Numbered from the stretch's first letter, positions 1-8,575 are shown. The stretch: 64,000 nucleotides of DNA from DAOTXR01 sp034435375 (GCA_034435375.1 DAOTXR010000052.1:1-64000); one strand, 5' to 3'. A program made the numbers and translations. The notes: a model not told the origin generated them from the letters alone.

Positions 1-422
1 AGGGTGTCCATCTGCACGACCTGGCGCGGCGCCTGACCCCGCCGGGCGGGCTGTCCTCTCGCTGTGCGCGTGTGCTTGCGCAGCTGCCTGTTTTGCCTGA
101 GCAGGCGGTAGACTGTACTCAGGCTCAGCCTGAGCCCTTCCTGACCCAGCAGATACACGATCTTCTGCCCGCAGCAGTCCCGATACTCTCGACGGATACT
201 CAGCACGCGCTGGACGACATAGCCATGCACCTTGCGCCGCCTGCGGCCTTTCTTCGCCGTCCGATAGTGCCTGATATACCCCTCTATCCCCCACTGCCTG
301 ATACCTTTCAGCCACCGATACACTGTCGCTGGATGCCGCCCCACCTCCTGCCCGATCTCCTCGACTGGGACCCCCCTCCGACGCAACGCCCATGCCACCC
401 GAATCTGTGCTACACTGTCCAT
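1..422 (-). CDS. DDE transposase, IS481/IS3-like, truncated by window edge
   Basis: The minus strand reads open from an ATG at 422 to the left edge, about 140 codons. The N-terminus is a helix-turn-helix of transposase type (residues about 5-45, including GRHPATVYRWLKG). A basic RRRR stretch and a second helical segment with STVYRLLRQN follow. The last visible residues are VVQMDT, which is how the rve integrase core begins, so the D would be the first acid of the DDE triad. It would cut and paste an insertion sequence. The rest of the core lies outside the window. Family assignment between IS481 and IS3-type elements is an inference from the HTH plus rve order. The plus-strand reading over the same bases has no family match and belongs to an over-extended downstream frame. 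Confidence 0.75.
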   Translation of the reverse strand, partial: MDSVAQIRVAWALRRRGVPVEEIGQEVGRHPATVYRWLKGIRQWGIEGYIRHYRTAKKGRRRRKVHGYVVQRVLSIRREYRDCCGQKIVYLLGQEGLRLSLSTVYRLLRQNRQLRKHTRTARGQPARRGQAPRQVVQMDT

Positions 423-424
423 AC

Positions 425-482
425 TGCGACTCCTGTGATCTGGTTGTTTGTTTGTCACTCACAACTTTATCACGGAGTCGCA
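425..482. repeat. 9-bp inverted repeat at the IS 5' end
   Basis: TGCGACTCC at 425-433 is repeated inverted as GGAGTCGCA at 474-482, just upstream of the transposase start codon. It could be part of the element's terminal sequence or an operator for the transposase promoter. The other IS end is outside the window, so the boundary cannot be fixed. Confidence 0.45.
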
Positions 483-575
483 TTTTTATTGAGAATACTG
501 CGCTGCAAGTCAGGCGGGCGGCAGGCAGATCGTCCCGATGAGCCAGGCCGGTCAGTCAGCAGCCTGTGTGAGCGT

Positions 576-605
576 TTGCACCCCGTTGTAACCTCAAGGT
601 ACAAT
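576..605 (+). promoter_or_regulatory. Promoter of SAM hydroxide adenosyltransferase gene
   Basis: A -10 element TACAAT lies at 600-605, with a weak -35 TTGCAC at 576-581 (18-bp spacer). Six bases separate the -10 from the ATG at 612, so transcription would start at the start codon and give a leaderless mRNA. Confidence 0.5.
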
Positions 606-611
606 GCAAGT

Positions 612-1466
612 ATGATGACGCCACCGCCGCTCATTACCCTCCTCACGGATTATGGCGACAAAGATAGCTATGTTGGTGTGATGAAGGGTGTGGTTCTGAG
701 CATTGCGCCACACGCCCAGCTGGTTGACATTACCCACCAGATCAAACCACAGGACATCCAACAGGCGGCCCTGATTCTGTTGAGCTATTATCGATATTTT
801 CCCTCCTACACTGTGCACGTAGTCGTCGTTGACCCTGGGGTCGGTGGACCGAGGCGGCCTGTGGCGCTTGAGACGCCGCACGGATTTTTCGTCGCACCGG
901 ACAATGGCGTGCTGACCTACGTGTGGCTCCAGGAGCCAGCTTCTGAGGTTTTTTTGCTGGATAAGCCAGATTACTGGCTGCCTAATCCCAGCCACACATT
1001 CCATGGCCGCGATGTCTTTAGCCCAGTGGCCGCACGGCTGGCGAGTGGCACACCCCTGAAAGAGATGGGGTCGCCAATTGCCGACCTGATTACATTGTCT
1101 CTGCCGCCTCTCCAGATCACCCCCACGTCGATCCGTGGCGAGGTGATCCGCATTGACCGTTTCGGCAACGCTCTGACCAATATCATGCAGTTGAGTTGGG
1201 TCGATGATCACACCGTCGAGTTCCGGCCTCTGAGCGCCGGATCTGCCGGGGCGGCTGTATATATCGATGCCCGCACGGCTCGTGTGACGTTTGGCTGGCA
1301 CACTCTGAACGGTCTGCACCAAACCTACAGCCAGATCGCAGCAGGCCAGGGGCTAGCGTTAATAGGCAGCAACGCCGAGTTGGAAGTGGCCGTCAACCAG
1401 GGCAGCGCCCACGACAAGCTGGCACTCAAGGTTGGGGACCCCGTCACGCTGTTGTTCAACGTGTGA
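612..1466 (+). CDS. S-adenosyl-L-methionine hydroxide adenosyltransferase (DUF62 family)
   Basis: The 284-residue protein matches the SAM hydroxide adenosyltransferase family, which hydrolyses S-adenosylmethionine to adenosine and methionine. Family hallmarks are LLTDYGDKDSYVGVMKG near the start, VVDPGVGG at about 72-79, VAPDNGVL, FHGRDVFSP at about 130-137 and DRFGNALTN near 182. The length is normal for the family. The frame is open as far back as 72, but those 180 codons lie over the antisense of the transposase. The ATG at 612 follows a -10 element directly and puts the TDYG motif at residues 12-15, as expected. It is followed 63 nt later by murA on the same strand. Substrate specificity (hydrolase, or a halide adenosyltransferase) cannot be settled here. 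Confidence 0.9.
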   Translation: MMTPPPLITLLTDYGDKDSYVGVMKGVVLSIAPHAQLVDITHQIKPQDIQQAALILLSYYRYFPSYTVHVVVVDPGVGGPRRPVALETPHGFFVAPDNGVLTYVWLQEPASEVFLLDKPDYWLPNPSHTFHGRDVFSPVAARLASGTPLKEMGSPIADLITLSLPPLQITPTSIRGEVIRIDRFGNALTNIMQLSWVDDHTVEFRPLSAGSAGAAVYIDARTARVTFGWHTLNGLHQTYSQIAAGQGLALIGSNAELEVAVNQGSAHDKLALKVGDPVTLLFNV

Positions 1467-1529
1467 ACAAGCCTGTTTGCAAAGCAGTTGGTAGCCCACT
1501 CGTGACATCTTGTGTGGAAGGATGGCCCT

Positions 1530-2819
1530 ATGGATCGCTTTGTTATTCAGGGCAGCACTCCCTTGAACGGTACCGTAACTGCAAGCGGCAACAAGAATGC
1601 TGCTCTGAAGTTACTGCCTGCCTGCATCCTGACTGACGAACCGGTCATTCTTCACAATGTGCCGGATATTGCCGATGTGCGCACGATGAGCGAGATCCTC
1701 CGCCGGTTGGGGGTCTCAGTGGAGTGTGAGGGCCAGGGAAGCCTGCGCGTTCACGCCCGAGAGATCGCCACCCATGTCGTCGATCACAGACTGGCATCGA
1801 ACATCCGGGCCAGCATTGTCCTGGCCGGACCGTTGTTGGCTCGCCTGGGCAGGCTTGAACTTCCTCCGCCAGGCGGGGACGTCATCGGACGTCGGCGGGT
1901 CGATACGCATGTCCTGGCGCTCAAAAAGCTGGGGGCCGAGTTCGAGCTTGACAACCGTTTTGTGTTCACTGCTAAGGAGCTGAAGGGCACCGATATCCTG
2001 CTGGACGAAGCCAGCGTTACGGCCACCGAGAACACGCTGATGGCAGCAGTGCTGGCTAAAGGGACAACGGTCATTCGCAACGCTGCTTGCGAGCCGCACG
2101 TCCAGGACCTATGTCACTTTCTGAACGTGCTAGGCGCACAGATCGAGGGCATCGGGTCTAACGTGCTGACTGTCCACGGTGTGGATCGCCTCCATGGTGG
2201 TGAATTCTCGATAGGGGCAGACTTCATCGAGGTAGGCAGCTATATTGGTGCAGCCGCTGTGACACATGGTCGGGTGCGGATCAAAAATGCCTCGCCTCAG
2301 CACCTGGATATGATCCGGCTAGTATTCAACCGACTAGGTGTCCACTGGGAAGTCGAGAACGAAGACGTGATCGTCCCCGAGTACCAGCCACTCAAAGTCG
2401 TTCCTGATCTGGGAGAAATGATCCCAGAGATCAAGGCTCAGCCGTGGCCAGCCTTTCCCAGCGACTTGCTCAGCATTGCATTGGTGATTGCCACCCAGGC
2501 TCAGGGCACTGTGCTGTTTCACGAATGGATGTATGAGAACCGCTTCTTCTTCGTTGATAAGCTGATCTACATGGGCGCCCGGGCCGTCCTGTGCGATCCG
2601 CACCGATGTCTGATCCAGGGACCGAGCAAGCTACGTGGCGAGATGGAGCGTATCACCAGCCCGGATATACGGGCCGGGATGGCATTGTTGTTAGCGGCGC
2701 TGTGTGCCGAAGGTACCACTGTTATCCGTAACGTGGCGCAGATTGACCGGGGATACGAGAGCGTCGATGGCAAGCTGCGCAGTCTGGGGGCGAAAATCGA
2801 GCGCTTGCCAGAAGAGTAA
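1530..2819 (+). CDS. murA: UDP-N-acetylglucosamine 1-carboxyvinyltransferase MurA, Cys-to-Asp type
   Basis: MurA transfers enolpyruvate from phosphoenolpyruvate to UDP-GlcNAc, the first committed step of peptidoglycan synthesis, in the cytoplasm. The 429-residue protein begins with the family's SGNKNAALKLLPA segment and has the EPSP synthase-type fold throughout. ATG 1530 is preferred over GTG 1512 because GGAAGGA at 1516-1522 sits 7 nt upstream of it. The active-site loop reads PPGGDVIGRRRVDTH: the usual PGGC has Asp at residue 117 in place of the catalytic, fosfomycin-reactive Cys. The same replacement is known in mycobacterial and chlamydial MurA and gives intrinsic fosfomycin resistance. 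Its presence implies a peptidoglycan wall. Confidence 0.95.
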   Translation: MDRFVIQGSTPLNGTVTASGNKNAALKLLPACILTDEPVILHNVPDIADVRTMSEILRRLGVSVECEGQGSLRVHAREIATHVVDHRLASNIRASIVLAGPLLARLGRLELPPPGGDVIGRRRVDTHVLALKKLGAEFELDNRFVFTAKELKGTDILLDEASVTATENTLMAAVLAKGTTVIRNAACEPHVQDLCHFLNVLGAQIEGIGSNVLTVHGVDRLHGGEFSIGADFIEVGSYIGAAAVTHGRVRIKNASPQHLDMIRLVFNRLGVHWEVENEDVIVPEYQPLKVVPDLGEMIPEIKAQPWPAFPSDLLSIALVIATQAQGTVLFHEWMYENRFFFVDKLIYMGARAVLCDPHRCLIQGPSKLRGEMERITSPDIRAGMALLLAALCAEGTTVIRNVAQIDRGYESVDGKLRSLGAKIERLPEE

Positions 2820-2871
2820 GTGCATGGAGAGGCAGTTTGAAGCATCTCTTGCGAGATCCGCTGACCGCGTG

Positions 2872-4068
2872 TTATTCCTGCTGCTCAGCCTCAGAAGTTG
2901 CTCCGTCCAGATCTGTGTCGAAACCCTGGTCGTCCTGCTCAGCCGCCAGCACCTGCGCCTCTAACACCTCCAGGTGTTCAACTGCCTGCTGAAATTCCGG
3001 TGATACAGGGGGCAGTTGTACGGGGGCATTGGTTGGTGGGTAGTTGTGGGCAACCTCAGCCAGCGCGGACAGGCTGGCGTCGCTGAAGGTATGCCCGTTG
3101 TATTCCTCAGCCAGCGCGCTGTTGACGAAGGCATCAATGGTATAGCGCCATAAGCCAGGGCGTACCTGCCGCAGCACCGAGCGACATGCATCGCACAGCA
3201 CCGAGCGGGCAATAATCGCGATGCCCAGGGGACGGCGGACATGCTCCTCAAGGATCAGATGTCCTGTCTGACAGGTAGGACAGGTTTGCAGCGAGAAGCC
3301 GTTCTTATAGCGTCGCACCTCGCGCTGTCCCAGCGCAAAGCGCCACACGTACAGAATAGCCAGCAGACCCAACCCTCCAATCCCGATCGAGGTTCCAAAG
3401 CTCGGCGATGGGAGCCTGGGCAATATTGGCGAAGGAGAGGGTGGCTCGCGGGTGAGTGTGGGTTGCACCGTGGGGACAGAGGTTGGGGCAACAGTGGCTG
3501 CCTCGGAGGCAGGCGTTGGCGTTGCGGCGGGGGATGGCTGGGGAGTGTAGGTTGCGGTGAGGGAGGGCCGAGGCGTTGGAGGAAGGGTCGGCGGCGTCAC
3601 GGATGATACTGTGGGTGTCTCGCCAGGGGTCGCTGAGGCTGTCGCCGAGGCGGGCAGCGTGGAAGTGGAGGGAGGTGTGATCACCGGCAAAGCCTGAAGG
3701 TCAAGCGCCGGGTCCCACGTAACCGCCTCAACCCACACCCAACCTACATACTGATCGACAGTGATCGCGATCCACTGGCCGCTGGCGTCGCGCCCGACGG
3801 GAAAGACAACCTCGCCATAGAGCAGAATCCTGATCCGCACCCACTGAGTCGAGGGGCCACCCCGCACGTTGAGCACAGCCACATTGACGCGACCGCCTCC
3901 AGCAGGTGCCGGCTGAAGTGTTGGTGTAGGGGTGGAATCGACCACTGTGAGGGCCAGAGACATAGGTGCCTTGCCCGAATGCGATGACACTGTCAGCACA
4001 ACCGGAGTCGATAGTGCTGCCAGCATCCACACCGCAATCAAAGCTCCCCACAGCGACCGTGTTCTCAT
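2872..4068 (-). CDS. Membrane protein with SH3-like domain, Pro/Thr-rich linker and Cys4 segment
   Basis: A hydrophobic N-terminus (signal or anchor, from MRTRSLWGALIAVWM) is followed by a bacterial SH3-like segment at about residues 60-120 containing VLNVRGGPSTQWV and GWVWVEAV. A long Thr/Pro/Ser-rich stretch follows, then a second transmembrane segment (GIGGLGLLAILYVW). The C-terminal cytoplasmic part has two CxxC pairs (CPTCQTG and CDACRS) that look like a zinc ribbon. SH3b domains often bind cell-wall peptides, so sensing of the wall is possible but inferred. The ATG at 4068 was chosen because it directly precedes the hydrophobic segment; the frame is open back to 4164. The gene converges with murA. 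A 398-residue protein of unknown function. Confidence 0.7.
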   Translation of the reverse strand: MRTRSLWGALIAVWMLAALSTPVVLTVSSHSGKAPMSLALTVVDSTPTPTLQPAPAGGGRVNVAVLNVRGGPSTQWVRIRILLYGEVVFPVGRDASGQWIAITVDQYVGWVWVEAVTWDPALDLQALPVITPPSTSTLPASATASATPGETPTVSSVTPPTLPPTPRPSLTATYTPQPSPAATPTPASEAATVAPTSVPTVQPTLTREPPSPSPILPRLPSPSFGTSIGIGGLGLLAILYVWRFALGQREVRRYKNGFSLQTCPTCQTGHLILEEHVRRPLGIAIIARSVLCDACRSVLRQVRPGLWRYTIDAFVNSALAEEYNGHTFSDASLSALAEVAHNYPPTNAPVQLPPVSPEFQQAVEHLEVLEAQVLAAEQDDQGFDTDLDGATSEAEQQE

Positions 4069-4146
4069 TCCTGGACTACCCGGTATTACGAAGCGAATAG
4101 AGCAATTAGAGTATCGAAGACCTGCCTGTACCCAAAGTACTTTGAA

Positions 4147-4184
4147 GGCAGGGGCACAGCGCACTGCGATGCTGCGCCCCTGCC
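4147..4184 (-). terminator. Hairpin terminator after the 4204-5775 gene
   Basis: GGCAGGGGC and CAGC pair with GCTG and GCCCCTGCC, with one A/C mismatch, giving a 13-bp stem starting 20 nt past the stop codon. The strand continues with T-rich sequence. The arms share GCAGGGGC/GCCCCTGC with hairpins at 34588 and 45670. Confidence 0.6.
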
Positions 4185-4203
4185 TGATGTGTCAGCGCCG
4201 AAG

Positions 4204-5775
4204 TCAGCCCCCGGATTGGCTGGAGGGCTGCTCAGTGGCCGCGCGACTTTCGGTTGGTGGCACAACCGCCTTAATGACACGGTCTACCAATGACCACAAC
4301 ACATTCTGGTTGAAGCCAACAATGATGCACAAGGCATACGTGAACAGCGAGTTGGATGCCGCATCGGCGAAGCCCTCGATTCCTATCAGCCCGCCCCCTG
4401 CCAGCAGCAGAAGGTAGGTGATCACGCCCAGAGCAAAACCCAGGAATGGGTTGGTAACATACCAGGGCGTGTGGATCGGATCGAAGTCGCGCTCCTTGGC
4501 GATGTGCTTGATCAGAACCCACAGTGCGCCGACCACACCCCCTAGTCCTCCAAACAGGCCGGGCAGGATGGTCTGAGCCATCCACAGGGGGACAAGCTGT
4601 GCGGCGATCTCCTGGGCATGATCTGTGACCAGGGACAACACTGAGAGCAGAAGCAGCCAGATGACGAGGTAGAGGGCCAACCAGGTGCCGAGGTTCTTGG
4701 ACCACTGGCGGACCTTCTCCTCGAGGCGCAGACGCGCCTTGACCATTTTCACAAGTTGCTCGGCGTTGTCGTAGTTTTCAGCGCCTGACAGCAGTAATTC
4801 GCGAGCTTTTTTGAGGTCGATGATGGCCTGCTCGGTGGTCTTGAAATAGCCGCGTACGTCGTTGATGGCCAGGTTGTAAGTCTCGTTGATCTCGTCCCAC
4901 AGCGCGTCGATGCGCTCTTGGGTGATCAGGTGCCCCTTGAGCGCCTCGTCGGGGGGCTTCTCCGGCTCTGTAGGCATAGGGGCAACATACCGCTCGCTCC
5001 TAAAAGGATCGTAAATCCGTTCCGCGCCAACATCCATAGCCGAATAGACTCCCGCGGGCTGAACAGGCACGGCCTGCGGGGCAGTCAGCGGGGTTGGTTC
5101 CACAGGAACAGAGGGAGCAAGCGGCGGCGGCGCTGCCGGACCGCCAAAGGGCGCAGGGGCAGCGCCAAACGGCATGCCTGCATCTGGGGCTGCTCCAAAT
5201 GGCGCGCCAAACGGACCGGGAGCGGGCACTTCGGGCACGCTGGGCCCCATATCCACTGTCGATGGCGCTTCAGCCGAGGCAGGTGAGGCAGGCGGCGCGG
5301 TCAGCTCCTCGAAGGACAGGGTGGGCACGGGGAATTCTGCCGGTGCCGACGGCGCGGTCTCTGAAACAGACAGGACTTCTGGTGTTGCTGGGGCAGCAGA
5401 AGGAGTTTCAATGCCTGGAGGGATCGGCACTGCTCCCAGTTCCTCAGGGCTGAGGTCGCGCGGCGGCGCAGCGACGTTCTCGTCTGTTGGGACAGGTGGC
5501 TCCGGTGCACCCGATCCGCGCCCTCGATCCCAGAAGGCTTCTTCGGGCGGCACGCCTGTCGTCTCACCCGGCGGCGTCTCCGACGCGGACATGATCGCGC
5601 TGGCCTCAGCGTCATCCGGACTTTGGTCGAAGGGATCGGCCCCACCGAGCTGTGCAGCGTTTTGCTGGCCGCCTACCAGAATATCCCACCCCTTCCCTTC
5701 GAGCGATATAGGCTCGCTGTCAGACGAGGAGTGCGCGTCCTGTTCGGGTTGTGCGTTTTCGGTCTCACTCATCAT
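4204..5775 (-). CDS. Pro/Ala-rich polytopic membrane protein, coupled to ParA-like gene
   Basis: This 523-residue protein of unknown function has a long, low-complexity, Pro/Ala/Glu-rich N-terminal half up to about residue 270. A helical, probably coiled-coil segment follows (about 275-345, with ERIDALWDEINETYNLA). The C-terminus has about four transmembrane helices at about 350-500. The disordered half is probably cytoplasmic. Its ATG overlaps the end of the upstream ParA-like gene by 11 bp, so the two are almost certainly co-translated and may work together, for example by the ATPase placing or clustering the membrane protein. That functional link is inferred. A GC-rich hairpin terminates the unit. 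Confidence 0.7.
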   Translation of the reverse strand: MMSETENAQPEQDAHSSSDSEPISLEGKGWDILVGGQQNAAQLGGADPFDQSPDDAEASAIMSASETPPGETTGVPPEEAFWDRGRGSGAPEPPVPTDENVAAPPRDLSPEELGAVPIPPGIETPSAAPATPEVLSVSETAPSAPAEFPVPTLSFEELTAPPASPASAEAPSTVDMGPSVPEVPAPGPFGAPFGAAPDAGMPFGAAPAPFGGPAAPPPLAPSVPVEPTPLTAPQAVPVQPAGVYSAMDVGAERIYDPFRSERYVAPMPTEPEKPPDEALKGHLITQERIDALWDEINETYNLAINDVRGYFKTTEQAIIDLKKARELLLSGAENYDNAEQLVKMVKARLRLEEKVRQWSKNLGTWLALYLVIWLLLLSVLSLVTDHAQEIAAQLVPLWMAQTILPGLFGGLGGVVGALWVLIKHIAKERDFDPIHTPWYVTNPFLGFALGVITYLLLLAGGGLIGIEGFADAASNSLFTYALCIIVGFNQNVLWSLVDRVIKAVVPPTESRAATEQPSSQSGG

Positions 5776-6532
5776 GCACGATAACCTCCGCTAGCTTACA
5801 ATAGGCCACGGCTCCCTCGTGGTCAGGGGCGTAGTCAACGAGCGTTTGCCTGGCGACCGGCGTCTCAGCAAAAGTGATGCTGTTATGGATCGCGTCATCA
5901 AAGACCTTGTGCCCGAATACCTCACGCAGCTCTTTGACGACCTGCCTTGAGTGGCGGCTCTCCGGATCGTACATTGTAGGGAGCAAGCCCAGCAACCGCA
6001 ATCTGGGGTTGAGCTTGCGCTTCACCCGCCATACTGTCTCCATCAAGGCTCGCACACCGCGCATCGCCAGGTAGTGGCACTGGACCGGAATCAGCACTTC
6101 GTCCGCAGCGACCAAGCCATTGAGAGTCAGCATCCCCAGACTGGGAGGAGTATCGATCAGGACGTAATCAAAAGGAACCTGATTGAGCCGTAACGCCGAT
6201 TCAAGCCGTCTTGCCCGCCCTTCGGCAGTGACGAGCTGCACCTCGGCGGCTGCCAGGTCAATGCTGGCTGGAGCAATGGCCATGTCGCTGTCAGGGCCTG
6301 CTGGGCGCAGGATGCGAGACAGGGGGACATTCTCGTAGATCAGGACAGAGTACATGCTGTGTGGGAGGTGATAGGGGTCGATGCCATAGGTGGCTGTCAA
6401 TGCTGCCTGAGGGTCGAGGTCGACGAGCAGCACACGTCTGTCCAGCATCGCCAGGGCCGCCCCCAGGTTGGCGACCGTGGTGGTCTTCCCCACGCCCCCC
6501 TTTTGGTTGGCTACGACGATTGTGCGGGTCAA
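5765..6532 (-). CDS. ParA/Soj/MinD-type ATPase
   Basis: A 255-residue P-loop ATPase of the ParA family. It carries the deviant Walker A KGGVGKTT at 11-18, with the signature lysine at the start, VDLDPQAAL for Walker A', and DYVLIDTPPSLG for Walker B. These proteins form ATP-dependent dimers that pattern on DNA or membrane to place chromosomes, plasmids or protein clusters. No parB or parS-like site is adjacent, and it overlaps a membrane-protein gene instead, so it may position that protein rather than segregate DNA. The start is TTG at 6532, preceded by AGGAAGGG. Chromosome-partition ParA remains a fair alternative. Confidence 0.88.
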   Translation of the reverse strand: MTRTIVVANQKGGVGKTTTVANLGAALAMLDRRVLLVDLDPQAALTATYGIDPYHLPHSMYSVLIYENVPLSRILRPAGPDSDMAIAPASIDLAAAEVQLVTAEGRARRLESALRLNQVPFDYVLIDTPPSLGMLTLNGLVAADEVLIPVQCHYLAMRGVRALMETVWRVKRKLNPRLRLLGLLPTMYDPESRHSRQVVKELREVFGHKVFDDAIHNSITFAETPVARQTLVDYAPDHEGAVAYCKLAEVIVHDE

Positions 6533-6615
6533 GAAGCCCTTCCTGCCTTAATCTGTGACGAGCATCCATTCACTCAAGATGGCTTGCTGAACAGAGCCTG
6601 TGCAGGCTCGCCCGC

Positions 6616-6621
6616 ATTATA
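6616..6621 (-). promoter_or_regulatory. -10 element for parA-like gene
   Basis: TATAAT on the minus strand, about 85 nt upstream of the TTG start at 6532. No convincing -35 was found at 16-18 bp. Confidence 0.4.
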
Positions 6622-6738
6622 GCACATGTGAACCCTGGCAAACACCCGGTTGATGGGAGGTTGGTTAATCGTTAGGCGTTTGACTAGGAACATGGCTGAC
6701 CAAGCACCGCAGGTGCCGTGGAGCGTGCCAGACGCAGC

Positions 6739-6767
6739 TTGACGGGCCTGACCCATCAGGCTATTAT
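6739..6767 (+). promoter_or_regulatory. Strong promoter giving a leaderless DinB-like mRNA
   Basis: TTGACG at 6739-6744, a 17-bp spacer and TATTAT at 6762-6767. Six bases then lead to the GTG at 6774, so the transcript should begin at the start codon. No Shine-Dalgarno sequence could fit. Confidence 0.75.
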
Positions 6768-6773
6768 CCACAC

Positions 6774-7253
6774 GTGCGTAAGTCAGACATCCTTAACGAG
6801 CTGAAGTCAGCGCGTGCGGACCTGCTGGCTGCGATCGATGGCCTGACACCGGAACAGATGATGATCCCTGGCGCTGTAGGGATTTGGTCTGTGAAGGATG
6901 TGCTGGCTCATCTTGCTGCCTGGGAATCAGAGCTGGTGACCGCTCTGAACCAGGCGCAGAACCATCAGGTGCCCAACCTTGTGCGTATTGATGACTTCCA
7001 CAGCTGGAATGAAGAACAGTACCACACCAACGTCCGTCGTCCATTGGAGGCAGTGAAGTCTGATCTGGAGAACGTGCATCGCAGGCTGTGTCGCATGGTT
7101 GAGGAGTACGATGGGCAGGCGCTCATGGATAACCGCCGCTTCCGCTGGATGGAAGGTGAGCCGTTGTGGTACCTGATCGAGGAGACTGCTTACCTGCACG
7201 AACGTGAGCACGCTGAGGATATTCGAGCGTGGCGCGAGCGGGAGAGCTTATAG
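6774..7253 (+). CDS. DinB/ClbS-like four-helix-bundle protein
   Basis: A 159-residue protein resembling the DinB/YfiT and ClbS/DfsB superfamily of four-helix bundles, which often bind a metal through three histidines. Visible features are the opening DILNELKSARADLLAAIDGL, the helix KDVLAHLAAWESEL with a candidate ligand His, and the C-terminal HEREHAEDIRAWRE. Members include thiol transferases and small-molecule protectants; the role here is unknown. The GTG start is chosen because a near-consensus promoter ends 6 nt before it, implying leaderless translation. Confidence 0.75.
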   Translation: MRKSDILNELKSARADLLAAIDGLTPEQMMIPGAVGIWSVKDVLAHLAAWESELVTALNQAQNHQVPNLVRIDDFHSWNEEQYHTNVRRPLEAVKSDLENVHRRLCRMVEEYDGQALMDNRRFRWMEGEPLWYLIEETAYLHEREHAEDIRAWRERESL

Positions 7254-7307
7254 CGCTACATCCCTCACCAACGTCAGCCCCTCAAACTGAAACAACACTG
7301 GAGCCTT

Positions 7308-7733
7308 ATGAGCCGCGTAATCAATGTTGACAGCCCTGGGAAAACCCGCAGCCAGTTGATGCGCACTGCCGCTGAAGTCCTCCGTCGCCTGGGCCAGAAG
7401 GCAGAGGTGGATGATGAGGTTCGCGACATGGCCGCTGTATTGGTGTACTGTTTTCACCAGATCAATGCAGGCATCGATGAATCGGTGCAGGCTTGGGAGA
7501 AGCGTGACTACTGGATCAAGGCTGAGCAGTTCAGGATCAAGTGGGCCTGGGTCGGCCAGGCGGCCTGTAACCTGGAGCGCATCGTGCGCGACGGCGCTTG
7601 GGAGGAGTTGCCGCCAGTGCTGATCGCGTTGCTGCCGCATTTTGAGGATATCAAAATTTCCAAGTTTACACGCGATCCCGGCCTGTGGCAGGGAACCTAT
7701 CAGCGCCTGATGCAGGAACAACCCCGGCAGTGA
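7308..7733 (+). CDS. Conserved hypothetical alpha-helical protein
   Basis: A 141-residue soluble, mostly helical protein with no domain I recognise. It has no signal peptide or membrane segment, and is rich in charged and Trp residues (EKRDYWIKAEQFRIKWAWVG). It lies on the same strand as the DinB-like gene 54 nt upstream and ends 17 nt before the next gene's start, so the three may be co-transcribed. Codon use matches its neighbours, supporting a real gene. Confidence 0.65.
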   Translation: MSRVINVDSPGKTRSQLMRTAAEVLRRLGQKAEVDDEVRDMAAVLVYCFHQINAGIDESVQAWEKRDYWIKAEQFRIKWAWVGQAACNLERIVRDGAWEELPPVLIALLPHFEDIKISKFTRDPGLWQGTYQRLMQEQPRQ

Positions 7734-7750
7734 AAGAGTCTGGACGACGA

Positions 7751-8575
7751 ATGCGTGCTTTGCGGCGTTTGCTTGCACTGTTTCCCCTAGCGCTGTTGAT
7801 GGCCTGTACGGCACAGGTTCATATCACGATGTCGCCGGCGGCCAGCGATGCCACCAGCCCGTCCGCCTCGCCTCCTTCTAGCAGCTCGACCACGGATTAC
7901 GCGACTCCGGCAGGCCCCCCACCTACCCCAACCTTGGAGTTTCCAGGGGATGGTCCGTGGGACGTGGCATTCGAGACAGAGGACGGCGTCACATTGCAGG
8001 GCCGTTTGTTCGGCCAGGGGACCACGGCAGTCGTACTGGCGCCCATGTATCCTGGCCAGCGGGCTGCCTGGTACCCATTTGCAAGGGTTGCTGCCGAGCA
8101 CGGTTACCGGGTGCTGACCTTCGATTTCCGGGATTATGGCGTCATGGGCGAAGGCGATCACTTTGTCAATGCGCCTGTTGATCTGGCGGCAGCGGTAGCC
8201 TTCTTGCGGGAACACGACAGCGAGCGTATCATGCTGATCGGGGCATCTCAAGGTGGGATAGCAGCCATTCGTTTCGCTGCCATTGACAGTACGATCTCTG
8301 GCCTGGTCGTGATCTCCAGCGCACGCTCGTTTGGAGGGCTGGAGATTACAGATGCGGACCTCGCTGCGCTGACTGTGCCTAGCCTGTGGCTGGGAACGCG
8401 GGTGGATATGAACCAGCGCATCGAAGAGATGGCTGGGTTGGCCGGGGGCAGCGATAAGGAGATGTGGATTTACGAGGGCAGCAGTCTGAGCGGTACATAT
8501 ATTTTCGAAGGTGCCGACAGTGCTGATCTTATGCGGCGTCTTCTTGAGTTTCTGGATCGCGTCAGCGGAATGTAG
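7751..8575 (+). CDS. Lipoprotein alpha/beta hydrolase
   Basis: The 274-residue protein starts with a lipoprotein signal: basic MRALRR, a hydrophobic core, then LLMAC with the lipidated Cys at 19. A Ser/Thr/Pro-rich tether follows, then an alpha/beta-hydrolase domain from about residue 75. The nucleophile elbow is GASQGG with Ser166. HGYRVLTFDFRDYG is a typical strand-turn ahead of it. It probably acts as an esterase or similar hydrolase on the outer face of the membrane; the substrate is unknown. The ATG at 7751 was chosen over 7685 because it begins the signal peptide. Confidence 0.82.
   Translation: MRALRRLLALFPLALLMACTAQVHITMSPAASDATSPSASPPSSSSTTDYATPAGPPPTPTLEFPGDGPWDVAFETEDGVTLQGRLFGQGTTAVVLAPMYPGQRAAWYPFARVAAEHGYRVLTFDFRDYGVMGEGDHFVNAPVDLAAAVAFLREHDSERIMLIGASQGGIAAIRFAAIDSTISGLVVISSARSFGGLEITDADLAALTVPSLWLGTRVDMNQRIEEMAGLAGGSDKEMWIYEGSSLSGTYIFEGADSADLMRRLLEFLDRVSGM

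Noticed and set aside
72..611. N-terminal 180 codons of the frame containing the SAM adenosyltransferase
   Set aside because: They are antisense to a clear transposase, resemble no protein, and the family start and the promoter both point to 612.
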